A stretch of DNA of 64,000 bases from Mediterranea massiliensis (GTDB lineage: Bacteria > Bacteroidota > Bacteroidia > Bacteroidales > Bacteroidaceae). The notes under the pieces are model-generated. The model had not been told where the DNA came from and searched no databases. It saw only the letters and a list, made by a program, of their open reading frames with translations. Location: the NCBI RefSeq assembly GCF_900128475.1, contig NZ_LT635834.1, forward strand, positions 63,333-127,332, in the 5' to 3' direction. Shown here piece by piece: positions 30,044 through 41,116 of this stretch; position 1 is the stretch's first letter, and every line of letters begins with the position of its first letter. The translations under genes were made by a program, and so were the position numbers.

Positions 30044-30397
30044 ATGAAAACACTAAGATTATTAACAATTCTATTAGCCGTCGGATTGTGTACAGAGTTA
30101 AGTTCTTGTGGAAATAAATCACAAGATTTAAGCTCCATAATTGGTACTTGGCAAGAGTACAGAGCTGATACAAGTGACGACTACGGACTCTCCACATGGA
30201 AATTTAATAGCGATGGAAGTGGATTATTCATAGTTGAAGGAATAACTAATACACAAAAAGTTGGCTTCACTTGGGAAAGTTCAAATAATTCTACTATCAA
30301 AATAAATATAAATGGAGAAGAATCAACTTTTAAGCAGAACAATGGACTATTAATCGAAAATAGTGTTTTAGGAAGTGTAGTATTTAAGAAGCAATAA
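30044..30397 (+). CDS. Small lipocalin-like lipoprotein
   Basis: 117 residues with a lipoprotein signal peptide ending LSSCGNK (Cys about residue 22) and a short beta-rich domain, IIGTWQEYRADTSDDYG through STWKFNSDGSGLF and GFTWESSNNSTIKI, in the manner of lipocalin-like or META-like lipoproteins common in Bacteroidetes. It opens a compact cluster of small exported and membrane proteins whose AT content is far above that of the surrounding core genes. The next gene starts 1 bp after its stop. Function unknown. Confidence 0.65.
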   Translation: MKTLRLLTILLAVGLCTELSSCGNKSQDLSSIIGTWQEYRADTSDDYGLSTWKFNSDGSGLFIVEGITNTQKVGFTWESSNNSTIKININGEESTFKQNNGLLIENSVLGSVVFKKQ

Positions 30398-30398
30398 T

Positions 30399-30743
30399 AT
30401 GGGAAAAATAATATGGATAATCGTAGGAATCATAATATATTTTGGTGGTGGCTGGATTGCTAAAGATATTGTGTTTTCAATGATAGAAATAACGAATGAA
30501 ACCACCTTAAAGGATTTGGCCTCATATGAATTTATAACCTATTCTATTATTGCAGGAATAGTGTCTTTTATTGCTAGCATATATGAAGATAATGAGATTG
30601 GTTATATCTCATTACTTGCTATTGGAATAACATGTGGAGTTGCTAAAGAAATGCCCTTTTCTATAGGGCTTATCATTTTGTACAATATTATAAATGTAGG
30701 AGGGATAATTTGGGCAATCTGCACAAATAAACATATTAAATAA
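30399..30743 (+). CDS. Small four-span membrane protein
   Basis: 114 residues with about four hydrophobic segments (residues 3-22, 47-64, 69-82 and 87-108) and short polar loops. No motif was recognised. It follows the lipoprotein by 1 bp and precedes another tiny membrane protein by 10 bp, so the three are probably one transcript. AT-rich like the rest of the island. Real but functionally uninformative; a role in an envelope-associated accessory system is only suggested by the company it keeps. Confidence 0.6.
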   Translation: MGKIIWIIVGIIIYFGGGWIAKDIVFSMIEITNETTLKDLASYEFITYSIIAGIVSFIASIYEDNEIGYISLLAIGITCGVAKEMPFSIGLIILYNIINVGGIIWAICTNKHIK

Positions 30744-30753
30744 ATAAAATATT

Positions 30754-30957
30754 ATGTGGATTTGGATTATTATTATTGCAATCATTATTGGTGCTATATG
30801 GGGAGCTTCAAACTCTAAAAACGGAGAAAGAGGCGCTGGTGCTTTTTCTGGCGCCATCATGAGTGGCATGGGATGTGGATATATCCTATTCCAAATATTT
30901 ATATGGGGAGCAGGAATACTACTCATTTTATGGCTATTTGGAAAATTATTTGGATAA
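30754..30957 (+). CDS. Very small two-span membrane protein
   Basis: 67 residues: an N-terminal span MWIWIIIIAIIIGAIWGA, a Gly/Ala/Ser-rich connector (KNGERGAGAFSGAIMSGMG) and a C-terminal span YILFQIFIWGAGILLILWLF. The glycine-rich linker between two helices resembles small membrane peptides that oligomerise. It sits 4 bp before the next gene, within the same cluster. No homologous family was recognised. Confidence 0.5.
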   Translation: MWIWIIIIAIIIGAIWGASNSKNGERGAGAFSGAIMSGMGCGYILFQIFIWGAGILLILWLFGKLFG

Positions 30958-30961
30958 TCTT

Positions 30962-31357
30962 ATGAAGAAGATATTTTTACTAACAATAATGTTGTTTTTG
31001 GTTTGTTCATTAAAAGCGCAAACCTACAAATATTATACTAACAGTTTTGCTTACAAATTTTATGAAAACAGCAGATGGACAAACTGGAGCGATTGGCAGG
31101 AATCTCATATGCTTGTAGTCATTAGTTTAGACAGAAATATCATAAACATATATAGTGAAACAATGCAAGAATATGATATATATGAATATACAGGAGAAGA
31201 AAAAGATAATGACGGAGGTACTTCCTTTTTATTTCAATGCGTAAACAAAGATGGGTTACGTTGCCAAATACGACTTAGAGTACAATCTGATGGAAGCAAA
31301 CAGCTTTACGTTGATTTCAATGATCTCATGTGGGTTTATGGATTACAAGAACGATAA
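30962..31357 (+). CDS. Secreted protein of unknown function
   Basis: 131 residues from MKKIFLLTIMLFLVCSLKAQ, a standard signal peptide ending in the Bacteroidetes-type KAQ cleavage site. The frame is open 33 codons further upstream but that part overlaps the previous gene. The mature protein is rich in aromatic and acidic residues (YKYYTNSFAYKFYENSRWTN) and predicted beta-rich. It has no Cys lipobox. Its last 20 bp overlap the start of the following lipoprotein gene, so the two are translationally linked. Confidence 0.6.
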   Translation: MKKIFLLTIMLFLVCSLKAQTYKYYTNSFAYKFYENSRWTNWSDWQESHMLVVISLDRNIINIYSETMQEYDIYEYTGEEKDNDGGTSFLFQCVNKDGLRCQIRLRVQSDGSKQLYVDFNDLMWVYGLQER

Positions 31358-32249
31358 ATATATAAAACAGATTATTAGTTGTTTACTAATTTTATTTTAT
31401 TTGACAGCCTCCTGCCAATTCAAACCGCAAGGAGTTAAAAGAGACGTAGCTATAGACAGCATATTACAAACAAACGCAACCTTTATCTTAAAACACAATC
31501 TATCAGAATTAAATGCCCTATCTGGACAAGCTATCATTATGGAAGTTCAGACAGGGCAGATTAAAGCGATGGTTGGACTTGAGAGGAAGGATAGTGCAAA
31601 CTACCAGCCAAGTGAGAATCTACCTCAAACACAAACAGAGGGGTTGATACAACCCATATCCATATTGGCTGCATTAGAAACAGGGAAAGTCAAACTGTCT
31701 GATACGGTAAACGTTGGAAATGGTATTTATTCAGCAAATGGAATGGAGATAAAAGACCATAACTGGCATAGAGGTGGATATAGTGCAATCACCATCCAGC
31801 AGGGATTGGCGGTCAGTTCAAATGTCGCTACTTATAAAACGATAGAAAAAGCTTTCGGCAATGAACAGGCATATCAAGCCCAGTTAAAGAAAATGGGAGT
31901 TGATTTAGATAGTTTGACTACTATTAAGATGCTTACCTTATATAACGAGATTGCTAAGAATGGAGATATAGCAAGCAAGGCAAATACAGACAGTTTGAAA
32001 CAGGCGTTAAAATATGTGGTTACTGATGGACTGGGGCAATCGGCTAAATCAGACAAGGTACAAATTGCAGGAAAGACAGGAGCTTTGCAACTGGAAGATG
32101 GCAGTCACATAATAGAGTTTTGTGGTTATTTCCCCGCTGAAGATCCTCAATATTCCATTATTATTTCTATCCACAAGGAGAAAGTCCCTGCAAGTGGAAT
32201 GATGGCAGGTGAAGTGTTTAAGCAAATAGTAGCTAATATGGTTAAATAG
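31338..32249 (+). CDS. Penicillin-binding-protein-like lipoprotein lacking catalytic Ser and Lys
   Basis: 303 residues from MDYKNDKYIKQ. A signal peptide ends at the lipobox LTASCQF (Cys about residue 25). The rest aligns with the transpeptidase domain of class B PBPs: MEVQTGQIKAMVGLE, then the position of the active-site SxxK reads GLIQP (Gly for Ser, Gln for Lys), followed by ISILAALETGKVKLSDTV, the second motif SSNVAT, and the third motif AGKTGAL with a normal C terminus. Motifs two and three are kept while the nucleophile and its Lys are gone, so it is probably a non-catalytic decoy or binding protein. Length is that of a transpeptidase domain alone. Confidence 0.75.
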   Translation: MDYKNDKYIKQIISCLLILFYLTASCQFKPQGVKRDVAIDSILQTNATFILKHNLSELNALSGQAIIMEVQTGQIKAMVGLERKDSANYQPSENLPQTQTEGLIQPISILAALETGKVKLSDTVNVGNGIYSANGMEIKDHNWHRGGYSAITIQQGLAVSSNVATYKTIEKAFGNEQAYQAQLKKMGVDLDSLTTIKMLTLYNEIAKNGDIASKANTDSLKQALKYVVTDGLGQSAKSDKVQIAGKTGALQLEDGSHIIEFCGYFPAEDPQYSIIISIHKEKVPASGMMAGEVFKQIVANMVK

Positions 32250-32318
32250 GCCCGTAGAATTATATGAAAGGCCAATTTAAAAATTACTTTTCCATTTGCC
32301 ACTCCACAAGCTTTTCCG

Positions 32319-32326
32319 TACCTTTG
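32319..32326 (+). promoter_or_regulatory. -7 promoter box of the DUF6078 gene
   Basis: TACCTTTG, 30 bp before the start codon. Confidence 0.6.
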
Positions 32327-32355
32327 GAACAAATAGAAAACCAATCGTACAAACC

Positions 32356-32787
32356 ATGGAAAATTTCGATTACTCTGTAGTACCCCGCGGATTCGGCCAT
32401 TGCATGGCCAGCTGCCCGCAGGCTGCGACCTGCCTGCGCCACATCGCCTATGAACACCTGCCTGCCGACAAGGCTTTCGTCTGGATGCTGGTGCCACACA
32501 TGGCCGGGCAGGCGCAGGGAAAATGCAAATACTATTGCCCCAACACCAAGGTGCGCTATGCCAAAGGATTTGCCCGAATCATCGACGAGCTGTCAGTGAA
32601 GCAGGCGGCTGCTTTCCGCGAACGGATGATAGGAAAGATGGGAAGAAAGAACTATTACGCCTCGCGCAAGGGAGACCGGCTGCTCCCGCCCGCCGAACAG
32701 AAGCAGGTACGTTCCGTGCTCCGCTCGCTGGGAGCACCGGACGAGAACTGTTTCGACGGTTACACCGACTGCTTTGTCTGGGAATAA
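32356..32787 (+). CDS. DUF6078 family protein
   Basis: 143 residues from MENFDYSVVPRGFGHC; a 20-codon extension upstream crosses the promoter box and was rejected. The protein has a Cys/His pattern (HCMASCPQAATCLRH and later KCKYYCP) that could hold a metal, then a helical C-terminal half ending DCFVWE. It resembles the Bacteroidales family I know as DUF6078, which has no assigned role. It is transcribed alone and converges with the beta-galactosidase gene across a 22-bp-period array. Confidence 0.75.
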   Translation: MENFDYSVVPRGFGHCMASCPQAATCLRHIAYEHLPADKAFVWMLVPHMAGQAQGKCKYYCPNTKVRYAKGFARIIDELSVKQAAAFRERMIGKMGRKNYYASRKGDRLLPPAEQKQVRSVLRSLGAPDENCFDGYTDCFVWE

Positions 32788-32837
32788 ACGACGGACTCCC
32801 CTGCCCTCGCGGCATGTTTCCGCGTATTTCCGCAGGG

Positions 32838-32956
32838 GGAACTCCGTTTCCCCTATAAGGAAACGGTCGTTACCATTGAAGGGAACGACCGTTACCATTG
32901 AAAGGGAACGCCTGTTTCCTTATAGGGGAACGGGCGTTTCCTCGCACAGGAAACGG
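32838..32956. repeat. About 22-bp-period palindromic array (6 units)
   Basis: GGAA-starting units begin at 32838, 32859, 32882, 32905, 32927 and 32949 (spacing 21-23). Most contain a hyphenated palindrome GGRAAC-N3/4-GTTTCC or GTTACC, with centres TCC, GACC, GCCT and GGGC. It occupies the 291-bp gap between two convergent genes and no gene is seen there. Confidence 0.75.
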
Positions 32957-33078
32957 GGAAAGGCTGCCGCATTCCGGGTTTCCAAGACTATCTGCTTTTC
33001 AAACAAAGCGAAGCCGGCAGCGATACGCACCTTCGCCCGTATCCGACTGCCGGCTTCGAATATCACCTACATTCTTTC

Positions 33079-36468
<3,390 letters not shown>

Positions 36469-36612
36469 TCATCCAACGTTCTCAATCATTGATTTCTTAC
36501 CTTGAACTCTTGTGGCAGTCGGCCAGCACATTTTTCAAACCAATATCAGCAGCCCTTTCAACTACCGCATACGTTTCTGCAATCCGCCGGACGCAACGCT
36601 TACAAACATATG

Positions 36613-36620
36613 CAAATATA
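36613..36620 (-). promoter_or_regulatory. -7 promoter box of the beta-galactosidase gene
   Basis: TATATTTG on the minus strand, 166 bp before the start codon, implying a long leader. Nothing else is seen in this 250-bp gap. Confidence 0.5.
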
Positions 36621-36661
36621 GCCTTTATTCCTTATCTATACACTTTGATGTCACCACAAAC

Positions 36662-36693
36662 AAAAAAAACCGCTGACAATCAGCGGATTTTTT
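36662..36693. terminator. Bidirectional terminator after tRNA-Arg
   Basis: Stem CCGCTGA/TCAGCGG (36670-36676 with 36680-36686), flanked by an A-run on the left and a T-run on the right. It terminates the minus-strand tRNA-Arg. Confidence 0.8.
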
Positions 36694-36698
36694 GTCGG

Positions 36699-36771
36699 TG
36701 ACCCGGGTGGGACTCAAACCCACGACCTTCAGAACCGGAATCTGACGCTCTATTCACTAAGCTACCAGGCC
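36699..36771 (-). tRNA. tRNA-Arg (anticodon CCG)
   Basis: 73 nt on the minus strand. Acceptor GGCCTGG/CCGGGTC (with two G-U pairs), D-arm TAGCTTAGTGAATAGAGC, anticodon loop TTCCGGT, T-arm GTGGGTTTGAGTCCCAC. CCA is not encoded. Confidence 0.93.
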
Positions 36772-36783
36772 TCAATTGCGAGG

Positions 36784-36791
36784 CAAAAGTA
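36784..36791 (-). promoter_or_regulatory. -7 promoter box of tRNA-Arg
   Basis: TACTTTTG on the minus strand, 13 bp upstream of the tRNA 5' end. Confidence 0.6.
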
Positions 36792-36952
36792 TAAAAAATA
36801 TCAGCATCCTCCTAATGTATGCCCGCTTTTTTCAAGTAATTTTTCCTTTGGGAGGCTTCGACCAGCACTATTAAAATGAAACACAAATGCAAAATTTATG
36901 GTCATATTGATATTTTATTCACAAAATATCATTCAACAATCAATATTTTGTC

Positions 36953-36960
36953 TATATTTG
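36953..36960 (+). promoter_or_regulatory. -7 promoter box of asnA
   Basis: TATATTTG, 40 bp before the asnA start. Confidence 0.6.
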
Positions 36961-36999
36961 CCGGACATATTAACAACCCCATAACAAAAACATAACCGC

Positions 37000-38037
37000 A
37001 TGAGTTACCTGATAACCCCAAAAAACTATAAGCCCCTGCTGGACTTGAAGCAGACCGAGCTGGGCATCAAGCAGATCAAAGAGTTCTTCCAGATGAACCT
37101 ATCGTCCGAACTCCGTCTGCGGCGTGTCACGGCTCCGCTGTTCGTACTGAAAGGCATGGGTATCAACGACGACCTGAACGGCGTGGAGCGACCCGTATCC
37201 TTCCCTATCAAGGACCTGGGCGACGCCCAGGCCGAAGTGGTGCACTCGCTGGCCAAGTGGAAACGACTGACGCTGGCCGAATACAACATCGAGCCCGGCT
37301 ACGGCATCTATACGGACATGAACGCCATCCGTGCCGACGAAGAGCTGGGCAACCTGCACTCGCTCTACGTGGACCAGTGGGACTGGGAGCGCGTCATCAC
37401 CGCCGCAGACCGCAACGTGGATTTCCTGAAGGAAATCGTGACCCGCATCTATGCCGCCATGGTACGCACGGAATACATGGTATATGAAATGTATCCCCAG
37501 ATCAAGCCCTGCCTGCCGGACAAGCTGCACTTCATCCACGCCGAAGAACTGCGCCAGCTTTATCCGCACCTCACTCCCAAAGAACGCGAGAATACCATCA
37601 CCCAACGGTATGGCGCCGTGTTCATCGTAGGCATCGGATGCAAACTGGGCGACGGGAAGAAGCACGACGGCCGCGCTCCGGACTATGACGACTACACCAC
37701 TCCGGGACTGAATGGCCTGCCAGGACTGAACGGCGACCTGCTCCTGTGGGACGAGCCCCTGCAGCGCAGCATCGAACTGTCGTCGATGGGTATCCGCGTG
37801 GACAAGGAAGCCCTGCTCAGACAACTGAAGCTGGAGGGAGAAGAAAAACGGCTGGAACTCTACTTCCACAAACGGCTGATGGACGACACCCTGCCCCTGT
37901 CCATCGGAGGCGGTATCGGGCAGTCGCGCCTCTGCATGTACTACCTCCGCAAGGCACACATCGGCGAGATACAGGCCAGCATCTGGCCCGAAAGCATGCG
38001 CGAGGAATGCCTCAAGCATAACATCCACCTCATCTGA
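37000..38037 (+). CDS. asnA: Aspartate--ammonia ligase (asparagine synthetase A)
   Basis: 345 residues, slightly longer than the roughly 330 of E. coli AsnA. It makes asparagine from aspartate, ammonia and ATP and belongs to the class II aminoacyl-tRNA synthetase fold. Diagnostic stretches are VTAPLFVLKGMGINDDLNG near the N terminus, ADEELGNLHSLYVDQWDWE, and the C-terminal ATP-binding segment SIGGGIGQSRLCMYYLRKAHIGE. It is followed by a two-level hairpin, so it is probably monocistronic, and the uracil-DNA glycosylase gene starts 114 bp later. Confidence 0.95.
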   Translation: MSYLITPKNYKPLLDLKQTELGIKQIKEFFQMNLSSELRLRRVTAPLFVLKGMGINDDLNGVERPVSFPIKDLGDAQAEVVHSLAKWKRLTLAEYNIEPGYGIYTDMNAIRADEELGNLHSLYVDQWDWERVITAADRNVDFLKEIVTRIYAAMVRTEYMVYEMYPQIKPCLPDKLHFIHAEELRQLYPHLTPKERENTITQRYGAVFIVGIGCKLGDGKKHDGRAPDYDDYTTPGLNGLPGLNGDLLLWDEPLQRSIELSSMGIRVDKEALLRQLKLEGEEKRLELYFHKRLMDDTLPLSIGGGIGQSRLCMYYLRKAHIGEIQASIWPESMREECLKHNIHLI

Positions 38038-38047
38038 ACATTCGGCA

Positions 38048-38106
38048 AACGCAGATTTTTGCAAAATATAGGGGCACAAGTTTCCCTATGTGCAGAAATC
38101 TGCGTT
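38048..38106. terminator. Two-level hairpin after asnA
   Basis: Outer stem AACGCAGATTTTTGC/GCAGAAATCTGCGTT (38048-38062 with 38092-38106, one mismatch), inner stem ATAGGG/CCCTAT (38068-38073 with 38084-38089). The arms share CGCAGATTT with the hairpin at 10491. Confidence 0.6.
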
Positions 38107-38151
38107 ATTTTGCAGGCTGAAGTCTAACCCATAATGCGCACAACGAAAACC

Positions 38152-38814
38152 ATGAATGTTCAGATAGAAGAGAGCTGGAAGAAACGCTTGCAACCCGAAT
38201 TCGACAAAGAATACTTCAAGACACTGACCGACTTCGTGCGGGATGAATATGCCAAAGGCCCCGTCTACCCGCCGGGCAGGCTGATATTCAATGCCTTCAA
38301 CCTCTGCCCCTTCGACCGCGTAAAGGTGGTCATCATCGGGCAGGACCCGTACCATGGCCCGGGACAGGCTCACGGCCTCTGCTTCTCGGTGAACGACGGC
38401 GTAGCCTTTCCGCCTTCGCTGGTCAACATCTTCAAGGAAATCAAAAGCGACATCGGCACTGACATGCCCGCCAGCGGCAACTTGACCCGCTGGGCACAAC
38501 AAGGCGTCCTCCTGCTGAACGCTACGCTGACCGTACGCGCCCATCAGGCCGGATCGCACCAGAATCACGGCTGGGAGACCTTTACCGACGCTGCCATCCG
38601 AGTGCTGGCCGAGGAGAAAGAACACCTGGTATTCATCCTCTGGGGAGCATACGCACAGCGTAAAGGCGCCTTCATCGACCGCAACCGCCATCTGGTACTG
38701 ACTTCGGCCCATCCGTCTCCCCTCTCGGCCTACAACGGATTCTTCGGCAACAAGCACTTCAGCCGCACCAACGAATACCTCACCGCCCATGGGGAAACTC
38801 CCATCGTGTGGTAA
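38152..38814 (+). CDS. ung: Uracil-DNA glycosylase (family 1)
   Basis: 220 residues from [11 protein letters not shown]; a start at 38134 is possible but adds residues not seen in the family. It removes uracil from DNA at the start of base-excision repair. The catalytic water-activating Asp is in [14 protein letters not shown] and the His of the uracil pocket in [22 protein letters not shown] lies between. All are intact. The folB gene follows after 21 bp, so these two are probably co-transcribed. Confidence 0.96.
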   Translation: MNVQIEESWKKRLQPEFDKEYFKTLTDFVRDEYAKGPVYPPGRLIFNAFNLCPFDRVKVVIIGQDPYHGPGQAHGLCFSVNDGVAFPPSLVNIFKEIKSDIGTDMPASGNLTRWAQQGVLLLNATLTVRAHQAGSHQNHGWETFTDAAIRVLAEEKEHLVFILWGAYAQRKGAFIDRNRHLVLTSAHPSPLSAYNGFFGNKHFSRTNEYLTAHGETPIVW

Positions 38815-38835
38815 AACCCTATTGACAAACGACAT

Positions 38836-39195
38836 ATGGAAAGCTACATCCTGCTCGAAAATCTCCGCTTCTATGCCTATCACGGGGTAGCCCCTCAGGA
38901 AACGACCGTAGGCAATGAATACACCGTATCCCTACGGCTGAAGACCGACATCGCCCGTGCCATGGAGAGCGACGACATGACAGACACCGTGAACTATGCG
39001 GAAATCTACCAGGCTGTAAAGACGGAAATGGACGTTCCGTCCAAACTGCTGGAACACGTGGCCGGCCGCATCATCCGCCGCCTGCTCGACGACTTCCCCG
39101 CCATCGAGCACATCGACCTGAAGCTCTCCAAGCGCAATCCGCCCATGGGTGCCGACATCGAAACGGCGGGGGTGGAGGTACACGAAGGGAGATGA
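38836..39195 (+). CDS. folB: Dihydroneopterin aldolase
   Basis: 119 residues, the usual length. It cleaves 7,8-dihydroneopterin to 6-hydroxymethyl-dihydropterin in folate synthesis. Family segments are LENLRFYAYHGVAPQET (with the catalytic-site Tyr/His region), DTVNYAEIYQAV, LLEHVAGRIIRRLL and the C-terminal LSKRNPPMGADIETAGVEV with the Lys of the active site. It ends 10 bp from the convergent glycosyltransferase gene. Confidence 0.93.
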   Translation: MESYILLENLRFYAYHGVAPQETTVGNEYTVSLRLKTDIARAMESDDMTDTVNYAEIYQAVKTEMDVPSKLLEHVAGRIIRRLLDDFPAIEHIDLKLSKRNPPMGADIETAGVEVHEGR

Positions 39196-39204
39196 TGCCC
39201 CCCT

Positions 39205-40221
39205 CTACAAATCAGCAAACCGCTTCTTCCCTTTCAAATAATAGCGGAGCAACAAACTATAGCCTGTACGTTCGGGAATGACCGGAGTGCAGGCTTTTTC
39301 CATGTTCTCCTCACGCGAAGGTCGGAAAGACGGACGAAGCCGGCGGAACTCCCTGCGGGCGCGCCAGACGGCACGGGCATTGGGCCACTGCCCTTTCAGC
39401 AGGAAGACAAGGGCCGCCACCTGGTCGAGCAGCCAACGGACGCGCATCACGCCCTTCAGTTCTCCTTCCGGCAGGTTCTTGTAAAGCATCAGAAGGTTGT
39501 TGCGGAAGTTGAGAAAGGTCTTGCGCGGATTTTCTTTCTTCAGCGTGGCACCGCCGACGTGATAGACCACACTCTGGGGCACACACACCAGCAGCCGGCC
39601 GCGGGCACGTAGCCGCCAGCACAGGTCAATCTCTTCCATGTGGGCAAAGAAGCGACCGTCCAGCCCACCGGCCTTCCAATAATCTTCGAGCCGGATGAAC
39701 AAGGCAGCCCCCGTAGCCCAAAAGACCGGCGCCACCGCGTCGTATTGCCCATCATCCTGCTCCACCGTACTCATGATACGCCCCCGGCAGAAAGGGTAGC
39801 CGTAACGGTCGATGAACCCACCTGCCGCTCCGGCATACTCAAAGGCGCTTCTGTCTCTCCAACTGAGCAGCTTGGGCTGGCAGCCCGCCACTTCCAGATG
39901 GGCATCCATATAGGCCGCCAACGGATGCAGCCAGCGGCCGGTCACTTCGACATCGGAATTGAGCAGCACGACATACTCGGCCTCCACCTGCCGCAAAGCC
40001 CGGTTGTACCCGTCGGCAAAACCGTAATTCCGGTCCAGCAGTATGAGGCGGACCGAAGGGAACTCGCGGCGGAGCATCTCTACCGAATCGTCCGTCGACC
40101 CGTTGTCGGCCACGTATACCACCGCCCCGTCGGCCCCGGAACAGGTTACGACGGAAGGCAGAAACGAACGGAGCATATCGCATCCGTTCCAGTTCAGAAT
40201 GACTACAGCTATCTTATCCAT
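39205..40221 (-). CDS. Family 2 glycosyltransferase
   Basis: 338 residues from MDKIAVVILNWNGC. The GT-A fold is shown by VILNWNG, VADNGSTDDS and the metal-binding VVLLNSDVEV, with the acceptor-side EEIDLCWRLRARG and WxG region following. The C-terminal part (about 240-338) carries a hydrophobic helix near QVAALVFLLKG and a basic tail, as in rhamnosyltransferase-like enzymes of surface polysaccharide synthesis. It overlaps the acyltransferase gene by 8 bp, which suggests joint action on the cell envelope. Donor and acceptor cannot be inferred. Confidence 0.88.
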   Translation of the reverse strand: MDKIAVVILNWNGCDMLRSFLPSVVTCSGADGAVVYVADNGSTDDSVEMLRREFPSVRLILLDRNYGFADGYNRALRQVEAEYVVLLNSDVEVTGRWLHPLAAYMDAHLEVAGCQPKLLSWRDRSAFEYAGAAGGFIDRYGYPFCRGRIMSTVEQDDGQYDAVAPVFWATGAALFIRLEDYWKAGGLDGRFFAHMEEIDLCWRLRARGRLLVCVPQSVVYHVGGATLKKENPRKTFLNFRNNLLMLYKNLPEGELKGVMRVRWLLDQVAALVFLLKGQWPNARAVWRARREFRRLRPSFRPSREENMEKACTPVIPERTGYSLLLRYYLKGKKRFADL

Positions 40222-41116
40222 GATGGGCAACAATGTTTTCGGGTTTCAGTTTCCAGCGCTTGTGCGACCAGAACCAGTAAGGAGGATTGTCGCAGATAGT
40301 CTTCTCCAGCCTGCGGGCAAACATTTCGGTAATCTCGCCGTCGGCCGTCTGCTTGGGGTGTTCCACCAGCAGATCGAAGTTCACCCGGCAATATCCGCGC
40401 GACACGCGGTGCAGGTCACAGTAGAAGACGGGGAAATCCATCAGCTTGGCTATCCGCTCCGCCCCGTCCATGAATACAGTCGGCTGGTGCAGGAAGGTGG
40501 TCCAGTAATGGGCCTCTATCACATTGGGCGACTGGTCGGTAATCAGTCCCACAGCCATCCGCTTGCCGGCCCGGCGGAGCTTGACCAGTTCGCGTGCCGT
40601 GGCATGTTTGGGCACATTGTATCCGCCGAACCTCGACCGGATGCGCTGGAACAGTTCGTCCAGATAGGGATTGCGCAAAGGCTTGTAGACCTGTACCGGC
40701 ACGTCTTCGGGACGCATGATGGAACTCATGCCCGTTATCCACTCGAAATTGGCATAATGGGGAATGAGCAGCACGATGCCTCCCCGCTTCTCGATCATTT
40801 CCAGATAAAGTTCCTTGTTGACATATTCCATGCGCCCCGTCAGTTCACGAAACGACATGCGCATCATCTTGACTTCCTCGAGCATGTAGTCGCAAAGGTA
40901 ATGGTAGAACTCCCGTTCTATCTCCTTCAGCTCTCCGGCAGACTTTTCGGGGAAGGAGTTCCGTAAATTTTGCCGGACCACCTTCCGACGGTAGTGAAAC
41001 ACGTGACGCATCAGCAGGTACAGCCCGTCCGAAAGGATATACAGCAGGCTGAAAGGCAAAGAGGCCAGCAGCCACATGCCCGCGTACGTCAGTCCATAGA
41101 TAATGCGATGTTTCAT
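40214..41116 (-). CDS. Lipid A biosynthesis acyltransferase (LpxL/HtrB family)
   Basis: 300 residues from MKHRIIYGLTYAGMW; longer in-frame starts run through the mtaB gene and were rejected. One N-terminal span anchors it in the inner membrane. The catalytic motif, usually HX4D, reads HYANFE, that is HX4E. Conserved family stretches NLRNSFPEKSAGE and GLITDQSPN are present. It transfers a secondary acyl chain to a lipid A precursor. It sits between mtaB (4-bp overlap) and the glycosyltransferase (8-bp overlap), so all three are one coupled operon. Confidence 0.9.
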   Translation of the reverse strand: MKHRIIYGLTYAGMWLLASLPFSLLYILSDGLYLLMRHVFHYRRKVVRQNLRNSFPEKSAGELKEIEREFYHYLCDYMLEEVKMMRMSFRELTGRMEYVNKELYLEMIEKRGGIVLLIPHYANFEWITGMSSIMRPEDVPVQVYKPLRNPYLDELFQRIRSRFGGYNVPKHATARELVKLRRAGKRMAVGLITDQSPNVIEAHYWTTFLHQPTVFMDGAERIAKLMDFPVFYCDLHRVSRGYCRVNFDLLVEHPKQTADGEITEMFARRLEKTICDNPPYWFWSHKRWKLKPENIVAHHG

